A DNA stretch of 25,990 nucleotides from DATFGK01 sp046712825 (GCA_046712825.1 JBKKCR010000265.1:1-25990); one strand, 5' to 3'; positions 1 through 9,378 are shown, counted from the first letter of the stretch. A program made the numbers and translations. The notes: a model not told the origin generated them from the letters alone.

Positions 1-117
1 CCACGATAAGACCAAGGAGTTCGGTGCCCTCGCCCAACCCAACGGCAAGCCCAGGAGGAGCTCAAGTGTGGCATAGCTACCGGAGCCACTACGAGACACG
101 GGTGCCGAACCTTGACA
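1..117. other. Window-edge sequence, no assignable gene
   Basis: A plus-strand frame entering from the left edge stops with TAG at 74-76, after a basic tail (GKPRRSSSVA). It could be the 3' end of a convergent gene, but it is too short to judge. No terminator hairpin was seen after the protease stop. Confidence 0.3.
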
Positions 118-3100
118 CTAGACGGCGTGACGCCGGGTCGTTCGGCGTAGGGCGAGGGCGAGGGCCAGCGCTATGAGCGCGATCCCCGGCCACGACTCGG
201 TGCCGGTCGCAGGCAACGTGCCTGGGCCGCTGCCGGACGGCGGCGGGCTTCCATCCGGCGGCTTGCTTCCATCCGGCGCTTTGCCCACCGCCGGCAGGAA
301 GTGAACCGGAGCGCAGAGCGCGGTCCCGGCCGCGATCGACGCAGCCGACGGCGCCGTGTTCGCATCCGGGAACTTGCCTGCCGCGCTGAAGCCGGCGACC
401 GGCTGCACGGCGCCCACGATGCCCTCCGAGGTAGCCGGGGCCACGCCTGCAGGAGGCTTCGCGGGTGCCATCTCCACCGACGCCGCGCCGGGCGAATCGC
501 TTCCAAGCACCTGGTCGCAGACACCCTTGAGCACCTGAACGTCGTCGACCGCCCAGCCGCCGCCGGCGGGCACCTCGAGGCCGGGATCGGTCCGCAGCCG
601 GAAACCGATACGGATGGTCTCCCCGGCGGTGTCGGCCGGCAGCGGCAGCGTGGTCAGCGTCGGCGCCGGCGCGTCGGGGTTCTCGCCGACGATCTCCGAG
701 CGGACGGTCACCCAACTGCCGCCGTCGTCGTAGGAGATCTCGACCTCGGGCTTCTCGTAGAAGTCCGTGGTCCCGAAGGCGCCTTCGAACAGGTACCACT
801 CGGTGAACCGCACGTACGGCGATCCCACCGCCGGGATCGCGACCGGCGGCGACACCAGGCGGATGTCGACGTTGGAGGTGTAGCCCGGCTCATCGGAAGG
901 CTCGACGACGGTTCGCCAGGCCCCCGAGCCGTTCACTCGCGGGTCGTTGCCCCGCGCCCACTTCGTCGGAGTTCCGTTCTCGACCCCGAGTCCGATCGGG
1001 TCGATGTAGCCGTTGGGGTCGGTCGCGACGAACCCGTCGTCGGAGGCGTCGAAGGACCAGCTGTGAACGACGTCGAGCTCGGCCGGAGGCCGATCGAACG
1101 CATACACCGTGGATCGGCCCGCCTTGCTCGCCCCGTTGACGGTCACCACCCTGAAGAAGTACCGGCGGCACGGCTCCAACCCTGTGATCGTCACCTCATG
1201 GGCAGCCGTGCCCTCCTCGGCGTCGCTCCCTTCGGGTGGCGCACCGGCGATCTGCTTGTCGAGGTTCGAAGGCGACGTGCCGTACTGCACGACCGACGTG
1301 CCCTTCTGGTCGGTCGACCACTTGAAGACCTGCGCGGTGGGATCGTCGGCGTCGGAGAAGGTGTGCACCCCGAACACGGACGGCGCGACGAACGCCTCGT
1401 TCCACAATGCGTACGCCTTGCCCTTATTGGTGTCCACGCTGGCTAATCCTTTGCACGTGGCGGAGCGGACCGTGAACTCGTAGGCCCCTTGGGGCTCCAG
1501 ACCCGCGATACGGACGAAGTGCTGAGTGACTCGCACCGGGGCCGACACCGGCGTCCACGCCGAGGTGCCCGCCTTGCGGAAGTACACGGTAGAAGTGCTC
1601 GGCACGTCGGTCTGCCACGAGACCACGGCGGAGTCGTCCGACGTGTGATCGACGAGCACGTTGCTGATCTTGGGGGCCGCCGTCGCCACGCACGTCTGGG
1701 GGTCTCCGCCGTCGAGGTACAGCACCAAACGGGGCCGGAGCTGGGGCCCGCGCGACCGGCGGCCGTACCCGGTCTCGAAGGAGAACGCGGACTCCAGCGC
1801 CTCCGACAGGCCGCGCAGGCGGAATGCGGCACGGCGTTCTCCTCCCCCGTCCTCCGCCAGGTTCGCCCGGAAGGCCTCGATGTTGTTGCACGGGACGTGG
1901 AATGCATAGGCGGTGCCCGCGCCGCGACGCTCGGTCGGGTCGGGGGCCAGGTGGGCATCCGCTTCGGCCTGGTCGACCTCGTCGTAGGTCGTGCCGGGGC
2001 CCCAGTCGTCCTCGACGCCCGACTCGAGGAGATCCATCGAGTACACGGTCGTGTGGTCGTAGACGTTGACGATGTCGTGCGCGGACATCAGCTCCACGGC
2101 GGCGCCGGTGATGCGCGACGGATCGACCGACGACGGAAGGCGGAACATGAATGCCGGCATGATCGGCACCTTCTGGAGGTTGTCGGGGACCTCGCCGGAG
2201 ATCCCCCCGATCCCGAAGATCAGGCTGGGAGCCAGCGCCGTCAGCGAGCCCGCGTACATCTGGGTGCTCGTGCCCCATCGCTGGGCATCGGTCTCGGGCA
2301 GTCCGGTGGTGGTGTCGTCCGCCAACAGCTGGCCGATGTCCGGAGCGTGCGGCGAGAACACGGCCGCCGTCGATAGGAACGTCCCGCTGCGCGCCACATG
2401 GGTGTTGCCGGCCCGGTCGGTGGCGTGGATCGCGTACCGATAGGAGACTCCGGGCTTCAACCCGGTGAGGTTCACGAAGTGCTTCGTGGACAGGACGGGC
2501 CGGTCGAGGTAGACGCCCTTGGTTTCGTTCTGCGGCGTCTCCAGCCCTGGGAGACCGTCGGTTACGTGCACATCCGGGTACTCGATCGTGTCGCCTTGCG
2601 GATCCGTGACGACCACTTTCCCGGTCGAGGGTTCATCGGTCGTCCACTCGATCCTCGTGAGGTCGGCGGCGATGCTGTCGGCGACGGCGAAGGTGGCGAC
2701 GGGCGGCTTCGCGTTGACCGGGACGCGGGTCTGCGCGCTTGCTGCAGCGAGCACCAGCTCGGGGGCGACGCCGGTGACCGTCCGCTTGTAGACGGAGGGA
2801 GCGACGCGAGTGAAGCCGGCGATCGCTTCGCCGGTGAGACCCGTGCCGAGGAGGTAAGCGTCCACGTGGCTGCCGGGCTTGGACTCTTTCTGCTCCGTGA
2901 CGATCCTCGGGGTGTCGCCGGCGATGCGGCCGCTGGCCACCAGGGCGTAGCCCGACGGCCCCATCGGCACGTTGGCTCCGCGAACCGTGACCTTGTACCG
3001 ACCCGTCGCTGCGTTCGGGAGGCGCACCCGCTCGACGGTGTTCGCGCTGTCGGCGACACCACCCGAGACCGAGGACTCCTCGCCGGTGCCGATGCTTGGA

Positions 3101-5253
3101 TCTCCGCCCGGTCCCAGCAAGGGACTCTGCGTGTTGAACTCGTTGCCCAGATACACGGTCCCGTCGGGGGCGACGACCTCGAGGTCGAGGTCGTTGACGA
3201 TCACCGGGGAACCGGCGATGAGTGCGCTCGATGGGTCGGTCCACGTCAGCGTTACGTCGAAAGGCTTGCCCTCGGCCACGTCGACGAACTCGCTGATCTC
3301 GATGCCCGTCTCGACCCCTTGTCCCGCGACCCCATTGGGAGCGTCGACGGTGAACAGCGCCTCGTCGTCGCCGAGGAAGTACAGGGCCCGATCGAGCTCC
3401 ACCTTCCCGAAGCCTTGGCCGTTCGATGGCCACTGACCGTCCTGGCTGCGCTCGCCCCCCGCGTCACCGGTGTACCAGCCCCGCATCCGTTGGGCCGACC
3501 CGATGACCGTTGCCTTCACCAGCGCGGCGGAGGGGTTGAAGCCGTCCCCGAGGTGGCGCGCGCCGCGCGCGAAGCCGCGGGCGCTCTCCGCCGGGCCGAA
3601 GCCGTCGGCGTAGTACTGACGGACCAACGTCGTGAGACCGACGAGGATGGGGCCGGACATCGACGTCCCCTGGAGGTACTGGTCGGCGTCGGTCGTGCCG
3701 CCCTTCGGCGACACGATGATCTGGCCCGGGGTGCACACGTCGGGCTTGATCCGGCCGTCGAGCGTCGGACCATGGCTGGAGAAGATGGCCGCCGCGTCGG
3801 GAGCCACCAAGGGCTGGCTGCCGTTGGCCGACGCGCACGAGGTGAGGACGTTCTTCGACTCCTGTGGCCCGCCCGCCAGCGTTGCCGGATCGGGGCCGTC
3901 GTTGCTGGCAGAGAAGACCACAACCATGTCGGGGTGGTCGTAGATGAAATCGTCGGTACGAGCGCCGCCGCCGTCGTCGAGCTCCGGGTAGATGGCGCCG
4001 TAGGAGTTGTTGTGCGTGCGGGCGTCGGAGAGCGGGTCGTACTTGTCGTTCCCGTTGAGGTCGTAGACCTGGTCGAAGAGGTCGTAGGGGTCGGCCGGCA
4101 GTCCGCCCAACCCGCCGTCGGCCTCGATGTCCTGGAAGATGAGCCGGGCCGCGGGGGCGATGCCGTCGGCCTCCCGGCTGTGCGTCCCGTACTCGCCATC
4201 CGCACCGGGATAATCGGCCGCGACGGAGCCGGCGGTATGCGTGCCGTGCCAGCTGCCCTCCATCGCGCGGGGCAGCGGATCGTCCTCATCGAGGTTGAAG
4301 TAGCCCGCCATCTTGCGATGCTGGGCGCCGGACGGCACCACGCTCACGATCGCTTCGGCGCTGTTGCCCGCGAAGCGCTGGATGTAGTCGGCCAGCTTGC
4401 AAGCGCCTGCGGCGTTGCAGTCGCTGAAGGCGGCCTGAGCCCGGCCGTTCGCGTCCTTGATGTAGTTGATGCCGGTATCGGCGACGGCCGACGTCTGGCC
4501 CTTGCCGTCGAGACGGCCGGGGGCGGTCGCGGCGTACTCGCCTCGCATCCCCGTGTCGTTCACCCAACGGGCGTTTCCGTTGTGGAGCTCGTATCCGGGG
4601 ACCTGCTCCACCCACGCCACACCCTCGATGCGGGCGATCGCGGCCAGCGCTGCACGGGTCCCGTCGACGGTGACGATGCGCTTGCCGACCTCACCGACCG
4701 CGATCCCATCGAGGCGGCGGAGGGCGGCCCCGACGCTTTCCGGCTCGGCGTCTCGGTGGACGAAGACCCTCAGCCGGCCGGACGTGAACCGGAGCTGGTC
4801 GAGGGCGGGCGAGAGCTTGTACGCCGGGTGGTAGGCGCCCACCCAGCGGACGGCCTTCTGGGTCTTGACCGCGTCCGCCACGGCCCGAGCGGCGGCGACC
4901 ACGTAGGTCAGGTCCGGCAGATACCCGATGATGTCCGCGCCCGCGGCTTCCAGCGCGGCTCGCGCCGGGCGCGTCACCGGCCCGCGCATCTGGACCAGCC
5001 AATGACGGTTGGAGGCGGGATCGGCCGTCAGCCCGGCGGGTGGGCGGGGGACCTTCTGCCCGGGATCAAAGGCCACCGTGGCCAGGCGGACCGTTTTGCC
5101 GGCGGGCGTCGCCTTGGTGACGCGATGCTGCGCCGCTATCTCGCTGAGGGCATCGCGTTTACCGTTGAGCCCCTGAACCGCACTGATCACCGGGGTTACG
5201 GACAAAGCGATAACGGCCACGGCCGCTACCGCACGGACCCGGCTCCGTCGCAT
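118..5253 (-). CDS. Cell-wall-anchored S8 (subtilisin-like) serine protease with FN3 domains and LPATG signal
   Basis: A secreted endopeptidase of about 1711 residues. The chosen start is the ATG at 5253, which is followed at once by a basic/hydrophobic signal peptide (MRRSRVRAVAAVAVIALS). The reading frame stays open for 112 codons further upstream, but that part is low-complexity and has no signal peptide. No clear Shine-Dalgarno precedes the ATG. The catalytic triad is visible: Asp259 (AVADTGIN), His336 (SWHGTHTAGS) and Ser531 (GTSMSGP), with oxyanion Asn451 in SASNDG. A prodomain-like segment lies before Asp259. A jelly-roll (PPC/P-domain-like) region covers roughly 630-780, and FN3-like domains lie near 850-963, 1193-1268 and 1293-1383. 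A MAM/immune-inhibitor-like sandwich follows them. LPATG at 1680-1684 is followed by a hydrophobic stretch and an RRTTRRHAV tail, the classical sortase signal. A sortase must therefore be encoded elsewhere. Substrate unknown. Diverges from 5365. Confidence 0.9.
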   Translation of the reverse strand: MRRSRVRAVAAVAVIALSVTPVISAVQGLNGKRDALSEIAAQHRVTKATPAGKTVRLATVAFDPGQKVPRPPAGLTADPASNRHWLVQMRGPVTRPARAALEAAGADIIGYLPDLTYVVAAARAVADAVKTQKAVRWVGAYHPAYKLSPALDQLRFTSGRLRVFVHRDAEPESVGAALRRLDGIAVGEVGKRIVTVDGTRAALAAIARIEGVAWVEQVPGYELHNGNARWVNDTGMRGEYAATAPGRLDGKGQTSAVADTGINYIKDANGRAQAAFSDCNAAGACKLADYIQRFAGNSAEAIVSVVPSGAQHRKMAGYFNLDEDDPLPRAMEGSWHGTHTAGSVAADYPGADGEYGTHSREADGIAPAARLIFQDIEADGGLGGLPADPYDLFDQVYDLNGNDKYDPLSDARTHNNSYGAIYPELDDGGGARTDDFIYDHPDMVVVFSASNDGPDPATLAGGPQESKNVLTSCASANGSQPLVAPDAAAIFSSHGPTLDGRIKPDVCTPGQIIVSPKGGTTDADQYLQGTSMSGPILVGLTTLVRQYYADGFGPAESARGFARGARHLGDGFNPSAALVKATVIGSAQRMRGWYTGDAGGERSQDGQWPSNGQGFGKVELDRALYFLGDDEALFTVDAPNGVAGQGVETGIEISEFVDVAEGKPFDVTLTWTDPSSALIAGSPVIVNDLDLEVVAPDGTVYLGNEFNTQSPLLGPGGDPSIGTGEESSVSGGVADSANTVERVRLPNAATGRYKVTVRGANVPMGPSGYALVASGRIAGDTPRIVTEQKESKPGSHVDAYLLGTGLTGEAIAGFTRVAPSVYKRTVTGVAPELVLAAASAQTRVPVNAKPPVATFAVADSIAADLTRIEWTTDEPSTGKVVVTDPQGDTIEYPDVHVTDGLPGLETPQNETKGVYLDRPVLSTKHFVNLTGLKPGVSYRYAIHATDRAGNTHVARSGTFLSTAAVFSPHAPDIGQLLADDTTTGLPETDAQRWGTSTQMYAGSLTALAPSLIFGIGGISGEVPDNLQKVPIMPAFMFRLPSSVDPSRITGAAVELMSAHDIVNVYDHTTVYSMDLLESGVEDDWGPGTTYDEVDQAEADAHLAPDPTERRGAGTAYAFHVPCNNIEAFRANLAEDGGGERRAAFRLRGLSEALESAFSFETGYGRRSRGPQLRPRLVLYLDGGDPQTCVATAAPKISNVLVDHTSDDSAVVSWQTDVPSTSTVYFRKAGTSAWTPVSAPVRVTQHFVRIAGLEPQGAYEFTVRSATCKGLASVDTNKGKAYALWNEAFVAPSVFGVHTFSDADDPTAQVFKWSTDQKGTSVVQYGTSPSNLDKQIAGAPPEGSDAEEGTAAHEVTITGLEPCRRYFFRVVTVNGASKAGRSTVYAFDRPPAELDVVHSWSFDASDDGFVATDPNGYIDPIGLGVENGTPTKWARGNDPRVNGSGAWRTVVEPSDEPGYTSNVDIRLVSPPVAIPAVGSPYVRFTEWYLFEGAFGTTDFYEKPEVEISYDDGGSWVTVRSEIVGENPDAPAPTLTTLPLPADTAGETIRIGFRLRTDPGLEVPAGGGWAVDDVQVLKGVCDQVLGSDSPGAASVEMAPAKPPAGVAPATSEGIVGAVQPVAGFSAAGKFPDANTAPSAASIAAGTALCAPVHFLPAVGKAPDGSKPPDGSPPPSGSGPGTLPATGTESWPGIALIALALALALRRTTRRHAV

Positions 5254-5364
5254 CTGCTGGGGATTCGGCGGGAAACGTGGCCGCACCTTCCCCGGGGAGG
5301 TACGCGAGGCGGCGAGGGCGAACAACTCGGACGGCCCGGCGCTACCTTCGAAGAGAGGAACCGG

Positions 5365-6666
5365 TTGCGAACGCGCGTTCTCGCTGCCCTGATGGTGGTG
5401 GGTGTCCTGAGCGGGATCGCCGCACCCGCGGCCGCCCAAGGGTTCTCCCGGGTGCCCGATGGCTTCGAGGCCTCCCTCGTCGACGCCCTCGAGTCCTCCT
5501 GCGGCGGAACCGGCGCCTCCGCCGTCGCGACCGACGGCAGCACCCACTACTTCGCGATCGACGGCTCGCTCTATTCCAAGCGCCCCCAATCCGCCTTGCG
5601 GAGCTACTCGGGGCGTGTCGAGCCCTGGGGCCTTGCCCTCGCCGGTGGGTCGCTCTTCGCGACCCAGCCCGGGTGCGACACCTCACAGGCCAACCAGGCG
5701 CCGGGAGCGTTGACCGAGTGCAACGTGGTGCGCGTGTCGGTCGACAACGGTGAAAGCCTCGGAACCATCGCCGATGTCTGCGGCACCGGCGTCGCCGCGC
5801 TCGGGAGCCGCTTGGCCGTCGCCACCCGAGACGGACGCATCGTGACCGTCGGCGCTTCCGGAGGCGCGGTACGCGATGTTGCCGGGAACCTGAGCCCGGT
5901 CGCCGTCCATCTGGCATGGGCTCCGGATGGGGGCACGATTTTCTTCACGAGACTCGGCGGCAACGGGCTCTGGTCGGTACCGGCGGGAGGCGGTGCGGTG
6001 AAGCGGGTCGCAGCGTCCGGCGGGGTCCGCGGGCTTATCGCCGGCACCCAGGCCCTCGGAGCCGCCGGCAAGGTCCTCGTGGCCGGCGACGGCCGGCTGC
6101 AGCTGGTGCGGATCGACGACGGTACGCGAGCCGACGTCGGCGAGGCTCCTTCCCTCGCCGGCCCGATCGCTTCCGCCGGCAAAACGATCCTCGTCGCGAT
6201 GACCCGAGAGGCCTGGGTGCTGAACGGCGCCTTCCCAGGTCCGCCGCCGCGACGAGCGCCTCCTTCAAAACCTTCCGCCGTTCCGCCGCCTCCTCCCCGT
6301 CCGGCGGTGCCCGGCGCAGCTCCGAACCCGCCACCCCCACCCCCGATCTCGCCGGCTCCCCCGCCTCCGCCCGTGCCGCCCGCTCCTCCCGCGCCCGTGC
6401 AGGCATTCATCGTCCAGCCCTCCTCGGTGACCAACCCGGCTCTCATCCCCGGCCAGGAGGATCCGGAGGTGGCGTTGCGCCACGCCGCCACCCGCCGGCA
6501 GCCGGTCGCCTCGACCGTCGAAGTCTGGTTGGTCTTCGTCGTCGCGGCCGCGGCGATCGGCGGCGCCGGCTTCCTGATGGGCCGCGACTCACGGCTGCGA
6601 TCGCCGGCGTGGGCTGTGGCCGGCGAATACAGGACCACCCGCCCCCGCAACCCCGTCCTCCCCTGA
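5365..6666 (+). CDS. Secreted beta-propeller-like protein with proline-rich linker and C-terminal membrane anchor
   Basis: No named family is recognised. I chose the TTG start at 5365 because a GAGAGG Shine-Dalgarno lies a few bases upstream and the next residues form a clean signal peptide (MRTRVLAALMVVGVLSGIAAP, cleavage after about residue 24). Residues 25-285 hold repeated short segments of the type found in beta-propellers (APDGGTIFFTR, LWSVPAGGG, KVLVAGDGRLQLVRID). Residues about 290-346 are a proline-rich linker with several PPPPP runs. A single membrane helix lies at about 387-406 (VWLVFVVAAAAIGGAGFLMG), followed by a basic cytoplasmic tail. The mature domain would thus sit outside the membrane on a stalk. 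The gene ends 20 bp before the FtsH-like gene, so the two are probably co-transcribed. A substrate-presenting or sensing partner for that protease is an inference only. Confidence 0.75.
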   Translation: MRTRVLAALMVVGVLSGIAAPAAAQGFSRVPDGFEASLVDALESSCGGTGASAVATDGSTHYFAIDGSLYSKRPQSALRSYSGRVEPWGLALAGGSLFATQPGCDTSQANQAPGALTECNVVRVSVDNGESLGTIADVCGTGVAALGSRLAVATRDGRIVTVGASGGAVRDVAGNLSPVAVHLAWAPDGGTIFFTRLGGNGLWSVPAGGGAVKRVAASGGVRGLIAGTQALGAAGKVLVAGDGRLQLVRIDDGTRADVGEAPSLAGPIASAGKTILVAMTREAWVLNGAFPGPPPRRAPPSKPSAVPPPPPRPAVPGAAPNPPPPPPISPAPPPPPVPPAPPAPVQAFIVQPSSVTNPALIPGQEDPEVALRHAATRRQPVASTVEVWLVFVVAAAAIGGAGFLMGRDSRLRSPAWAVAGEYRTTRPRNPVLP

Positions 6667-6686
6667 CAACGAGATCCGGAGAGCCG

Positions 6687-8657
6687 ATGCCAACCGACCC
6701 AGGCAGCTCGATCACCCGCCGCCGTCGAATCCGCTTCCCGTTCGCGCGGGCCGGACTTCGTCGCCTCGGCGCCGGCACGCTCGTGCTGTTCGCCACCCTG
6801 CTTCTTCTCGTCGCCGTGTTCGTCGTCATCGTGGGCCGAGCCAAGCCGTCCGCACCCGGGCGCGAGCTGCCGCTCAACGTCGTGATCGCCGAGGCGGAGG
6901 CTGGGCAGCTCGAACGCGCGACCCTGCTCGACCAGGACGGGAGGGTCGCGGCCGTCCGCAAGGCGGACGGCGAGCGGGTGTGGGCAGCGTACCCCACCTC
7001 CGACGCCGCCACCCAGAACCTCATCGACGTCTTGCGTAGGGGCGGCGCCGAGATCACGGTCGACCAGCAGCCGGGCAAGCGCCAAGCCGCGTTCCTCGCC
7101 CAGTTCGTGTTGCCGCTTCTCCTGCTCGCGAACCTGTTCGGACTCCTGTTCACGATCGGCCGCTCGGGCGGGGCTCGCGACTTGCTGCTCTTCTCCAAGC
7201 TGCGGAAGGGTGGCAGATCAACCGGCGACGCCGACCGGCCCACGACGTTCCGGGACGTGGCAGGCGCCAGACATGCCGTGATCGAGCTCCAAGAGATCGT
7301 TCAGTTCCTCGGCGCGCCCGAGCGCTTCACGGCGATAGGAGCCATCCCACCGAAGGGCGTGCTGCTGGTCGGGCCGCCGGGATGCGGCAAGACCCTGCTG
7401 GCCCGAGCGGTCGCGGGCGAGGCAGGAGTTCCCTTCTTCTCCATCTCGGGCTCAGAGTTCGTCGAATCACTGGTCGGGGTGGGCGCGGCGCGCGTGCGCG
7501 ATCTATTCCGGCAAGCAGCGGTGCAGGCTCCTTCCATCGTTTTCATCGACGAACTCGACGCGGCCGGCCGGCGCAGAGGTGCAGGGGTCGGCGGCGGTCA
7601 CGACGAGCGAGAACAAACCCTCAACGAGCTCCTCGTGCAGATGGACGGCTTCTCCGGCGTGGAGGGTGTGGTCGTCCTCGGCGCGACGAACCGGCCCGAC
7701 ATCCTCGATCCCGCGCTGCTTCGCCCCGGCCGGTTCGACCGCAAGGTGACCATCGATCTGCCCGACGTGGAAGGCCGCGAAGAGATCCTGGCGCTCCACG
7801 CTCGCGGCAAGCGCGTCGGCGACGACGTCGAGCTTGCCGACGTTGCTCGCCGCACCCCCGGCTTCTCCGGGGCGGACCTGGCCAACGTCCTCAACGAGGC
7901 CGCGCTCCTCGCGGTGCGCGCGGGCCGGGCGACGATCGCGGCCGAGGACACGACCGAAGCGATCGACCGGGTCCTCGCCGGCCCGCGTCAGCGAACGCAT
8001 CGCATGACGCCCGGCGAGCTGCGCAGGATCGCGGTGCACGAAGCGGGTCACGCCCTCGTAGCCGCCGCCTGCCGCGGCCCCGACGCGGTACCGAAGGTGA
8101 CGATCATCTCGCGGGGCCGGCACGTCGGACACTTGGAGGTGCTTCAGCGCGACGATCGCGTCGTGATCGGCCGTGCGGACCTGCTCGAGGAGCTGGAGGT
8201 CGCCATGGCCGGAGTCGCCGCCGAGGAGCTGATCTTCGGTGAGCCGTCCACCGCCGGCGAGGGCGACCTCGAGCGCGCCACCGAGCTGGCTCGACGCATC
8301 GTGGCCCGTTTCGGGATGACCGAAGCCGTCGGCCGCATCCAGGTTCTCGAACGCGAGGAGGAAGTTTTCCTGGGCCGCGACTACCTGGCCACCAAACGCA
8401 TCTCGCCGGCCGTCCTCGAGGAGGTGGACGCCGAGGTGCGCCGTCTTCTCGACGAGGCGGAGAACCGAGCCGAAACCCACCTGCGCGCTCGCCCGCGCAG
8501 CCTCGAAGCCGTTGCCGCAGCATTGGAGGAACGTGAGGTCCTCGAGGGAGAGGAACTGGCGACACTGCTCGCATCCTCGCTCCCCCCCGGCGCCAAGGGC
8601 ACCGCACGGGGTGACAGTGCACGAACGCGCCGTCGACGGACGACCTCTACCGGTTAG
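6687..8657 (+). CDS. ftsH: FtsH-family membrane AAA+ zinc metalloprotease (divergent paralogue)
   Basis: ATP-dependent membrane protease of 656 residues, a normal FtsH length. The ATG at 6687 has GGAGAG upstream. Two membrane helices (about 30-50 and 137-157) flank a short external domain. The AAA module has Walker A GPPGCGKT (229-236), Walker B IVFIDE (284-289) and the second region of homology NRPDILDPALLRPGRFD. The zinc site is HEAGH (451-455), with Asp527 in STAGEGDLERAT as the likely third ligand. One oddity is that the central-pore motif, MFVGVGA in E. coli FtsH, reads SLVGVGA here, so the conserved aromatic pore residue is Leu262. The protease-domain motif is also altered (ISRGRHVGHLEV in place of PRGRALGV). 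These changes suggest an accessory paralogue rather than the housekeeping FtsH. It lies 20 bp downstream of a secreted propeller-like protein, its likely operon partner. Confidence 0.93.
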   Translation: MPTDPGSSITRRRRIRFPFARAGLRRLGAGTLVLFATLLLLVAVFVVIVGRAKPSAPGRELPLNVVIAEAEAGQLERATLLDQDGRVAAVRKADGERVWAAYPTSDAATQNLIDVLRRGGAEITVDQQPGKRQAAFLAQFVLPLLLLANLFGLLFTIGRSGGARDLLLFSKLRKGGRSTGDADRPTTFRDVAGARHAVIELQEIVQFLGAPERFTAIGAIPPKGVLLVGPPGCGKTLLARAVAGEAGVPFFSISGSEFVESLVGVGAARVRDLFRQAAVQAPSIVFIDELDAAGRRRGAGVGGGHDEREQTLNELLVQMDGFSGVEGVVVLGATNRPDILDPALLRPGRFDRKVTIDLPDVEGREEILALHARGKRVGDDVELADVARRTPGFSGADLANVLNEAALLAVRAGRATIAAEDTTEAIDRVLAGPRQRTHRMTPGELRRIAVHEAGHALVAAACRGPDAVPKVTIISRGRHVGHLEVLQRDDRVVIGRADLLEELEVAMAGVAAEELIFGEPSTAGEGDLERATELARRIVARFGMTEAVGRIQVLEREEEVFLGRDYLATKRISPAVLEEVDAEVRRLLDEAENRAETHLRARPRSLEAVAAALEEREVLEGEELATLLASSLPPGAKGTARGDSARTRRRRTTSTG

Positions 8658-8690
8658 CGCACTCGAGATTTCCTTGCCGCGGCGCGAAAG

Positions 8691-8703
8691 TATCCTGTGC
8701 GCG
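8691..8703 (+). promoter_or_regulatory. Possible leaderless promoter (-10 TATCCT) for the GrpB gene
   Basis: TATCCT at 8691-8696 fits the TAnnnT extended -10 pattern of actinobacterial promoters, and GTG at 8703 lies at the expected transcription start. No convincing -35 element is seen and no Shine-Dalgarno is present, which agrees with leaderless translation. This is a weak call from pattern alone. Confidence 0.35.
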
Positions 8704-9269
8704 TGACATCCGACCGTCAGCCGTTCACCGATGAGGAACTCCGTTCCGTGACGGTCGGCGCGCTCGAGCCGCTCGCGGATCGGATCCTGCTCGTCGAGTA
8801 CGACCCTCGGTGGCCGGTGTTGTATGAGCGTGAAGCCGAACGCGTGCGCGAGGCGCTCGGTGAGCGCGCGCTGCGGATCGAGCACACGGGATCGACTTCG
8901 GTGCCGGAACTCGCCGCGAAGCCTGTCATCGACATGCTGCTCGTCGTCGCCGACTCCGCCGACGAAGACTCATACCTGCCACACCTAGAGCGTGCCGGCT
9001 ACACACTTCGCGTGCGCGAGCCTCGATGGCACGAACACCGCATGTTGAGAGGCTCCGACCCGGCGGTGAACCTTCATGTGCATACGCTCGGCCGCCCTGA
9101 GATCGATCGCATGTTGATGTTCCGCGATCGCCTTCGCACCGATGCCGGCGAACGACTCCTTTATGAACGCGCGAAGCGCGAGCTCGCTCAGAAGGACTGG
9201 AAATACGTTCAGAACTATGCGGACGCGAAGTCGTACGTGATCGAGGAGATCATCGCGCGAACGCGCTGA
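8697..9269 (+). CDS. GrpB family protein (UPF0157, nucleotidyltransferase fold)
   Basis: A GrpB/UPF0157 protein of about 190 residues. It carries the family signature IEHTGSTSVPELAAKPVIDM and the preceding VEYDPRWPVLYEREA motif. The family has a nucleotidyltransferase-like fold, and its biochemical role is not settled. The GTG at 8697 gives the full frame. An in-frame GTG at 8703 is also plausible because a TATCCT -10-like hexamer (8691-8696) ends six bases before it, which is the arrangement expected for a leaderless actinobacterial transcript. No Shine-Dalgarno is seen. The gene stands alone, 39 bp after the FtsH-like gene. Confidence 0.88.
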   Translation: MRVTSDRQPFTDEELRSVTVGALEPLADRILLVEYDPRWPVLYEREAERVREALGERALRIEHTGSTSVPELAAKPVIDMLLVVADSADEDSYLPHLERAGYTLRVREPRWHEHRMLRGSDPAVNLHVHTLGRPEIDRMLMFRDRLRTDAGERLLYERAKRELAQKDWKYVQNYADAKSYVIEEIIARTR

Positions 9270-9299
9270 AACGGGCAGGAGCAGCAGGGCGAGCGAGAC

Positions 9300-9325
9300 G
9301 TTTCGCGGCCGAGACGGTCGGGTAT
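9300..9325 (+). promoter_or_regulatory. SigB/SigF-type stress promoter for csbD
   Basis: GTTTCG at 9300-9305 and GGGTAT at 9320-9325 are separated by 14 bp. This is a near-exact match to the general-stress sigma factor consensus (GTTTAA, 12-15 bp, GGGTAT). It predicts a transcript start near 9332 and a leader of about 47 nt before csbD. CsbD is a classical SigB-regulon protein in Bacillus, so motif and gene identity support each other. Confidence 0.7.
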
Positions 9326-9378
9326 CAATCCAACGCACGGGCGGTTGATCCGCCGGTTACCTCAGTGGAGGGATGACT

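Noticed and set aside
2398..5364. Very long plus-strand open frame (part of a 1422-codon frame) opposite the S8 protease
   Set aside because: It is antisense to a gene with a clear catalytic triad and LPATG. High GC removes stop codons in the opposite frame. Only the part from 5365 is coding.
5254..5589. 112-codon upstream extension of the S8 protease
   Set aside because: Low-complexity sequence overlapping the divergent gene's start. The signal peptide begins at 5253.
5604..7085. 493-codon minus-strand frame with glycine-rich stretch
   Set aside because: The glycine-rich part is the antisense of the proline-rich linker of the 5365 gene.
7503..8885. 460-codon minus-strand frame opposite the FtsH-like gene
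   Set aside because: No recognisable motif, and the sense strand has every FtsH motif. It is a GC-codon shadow.
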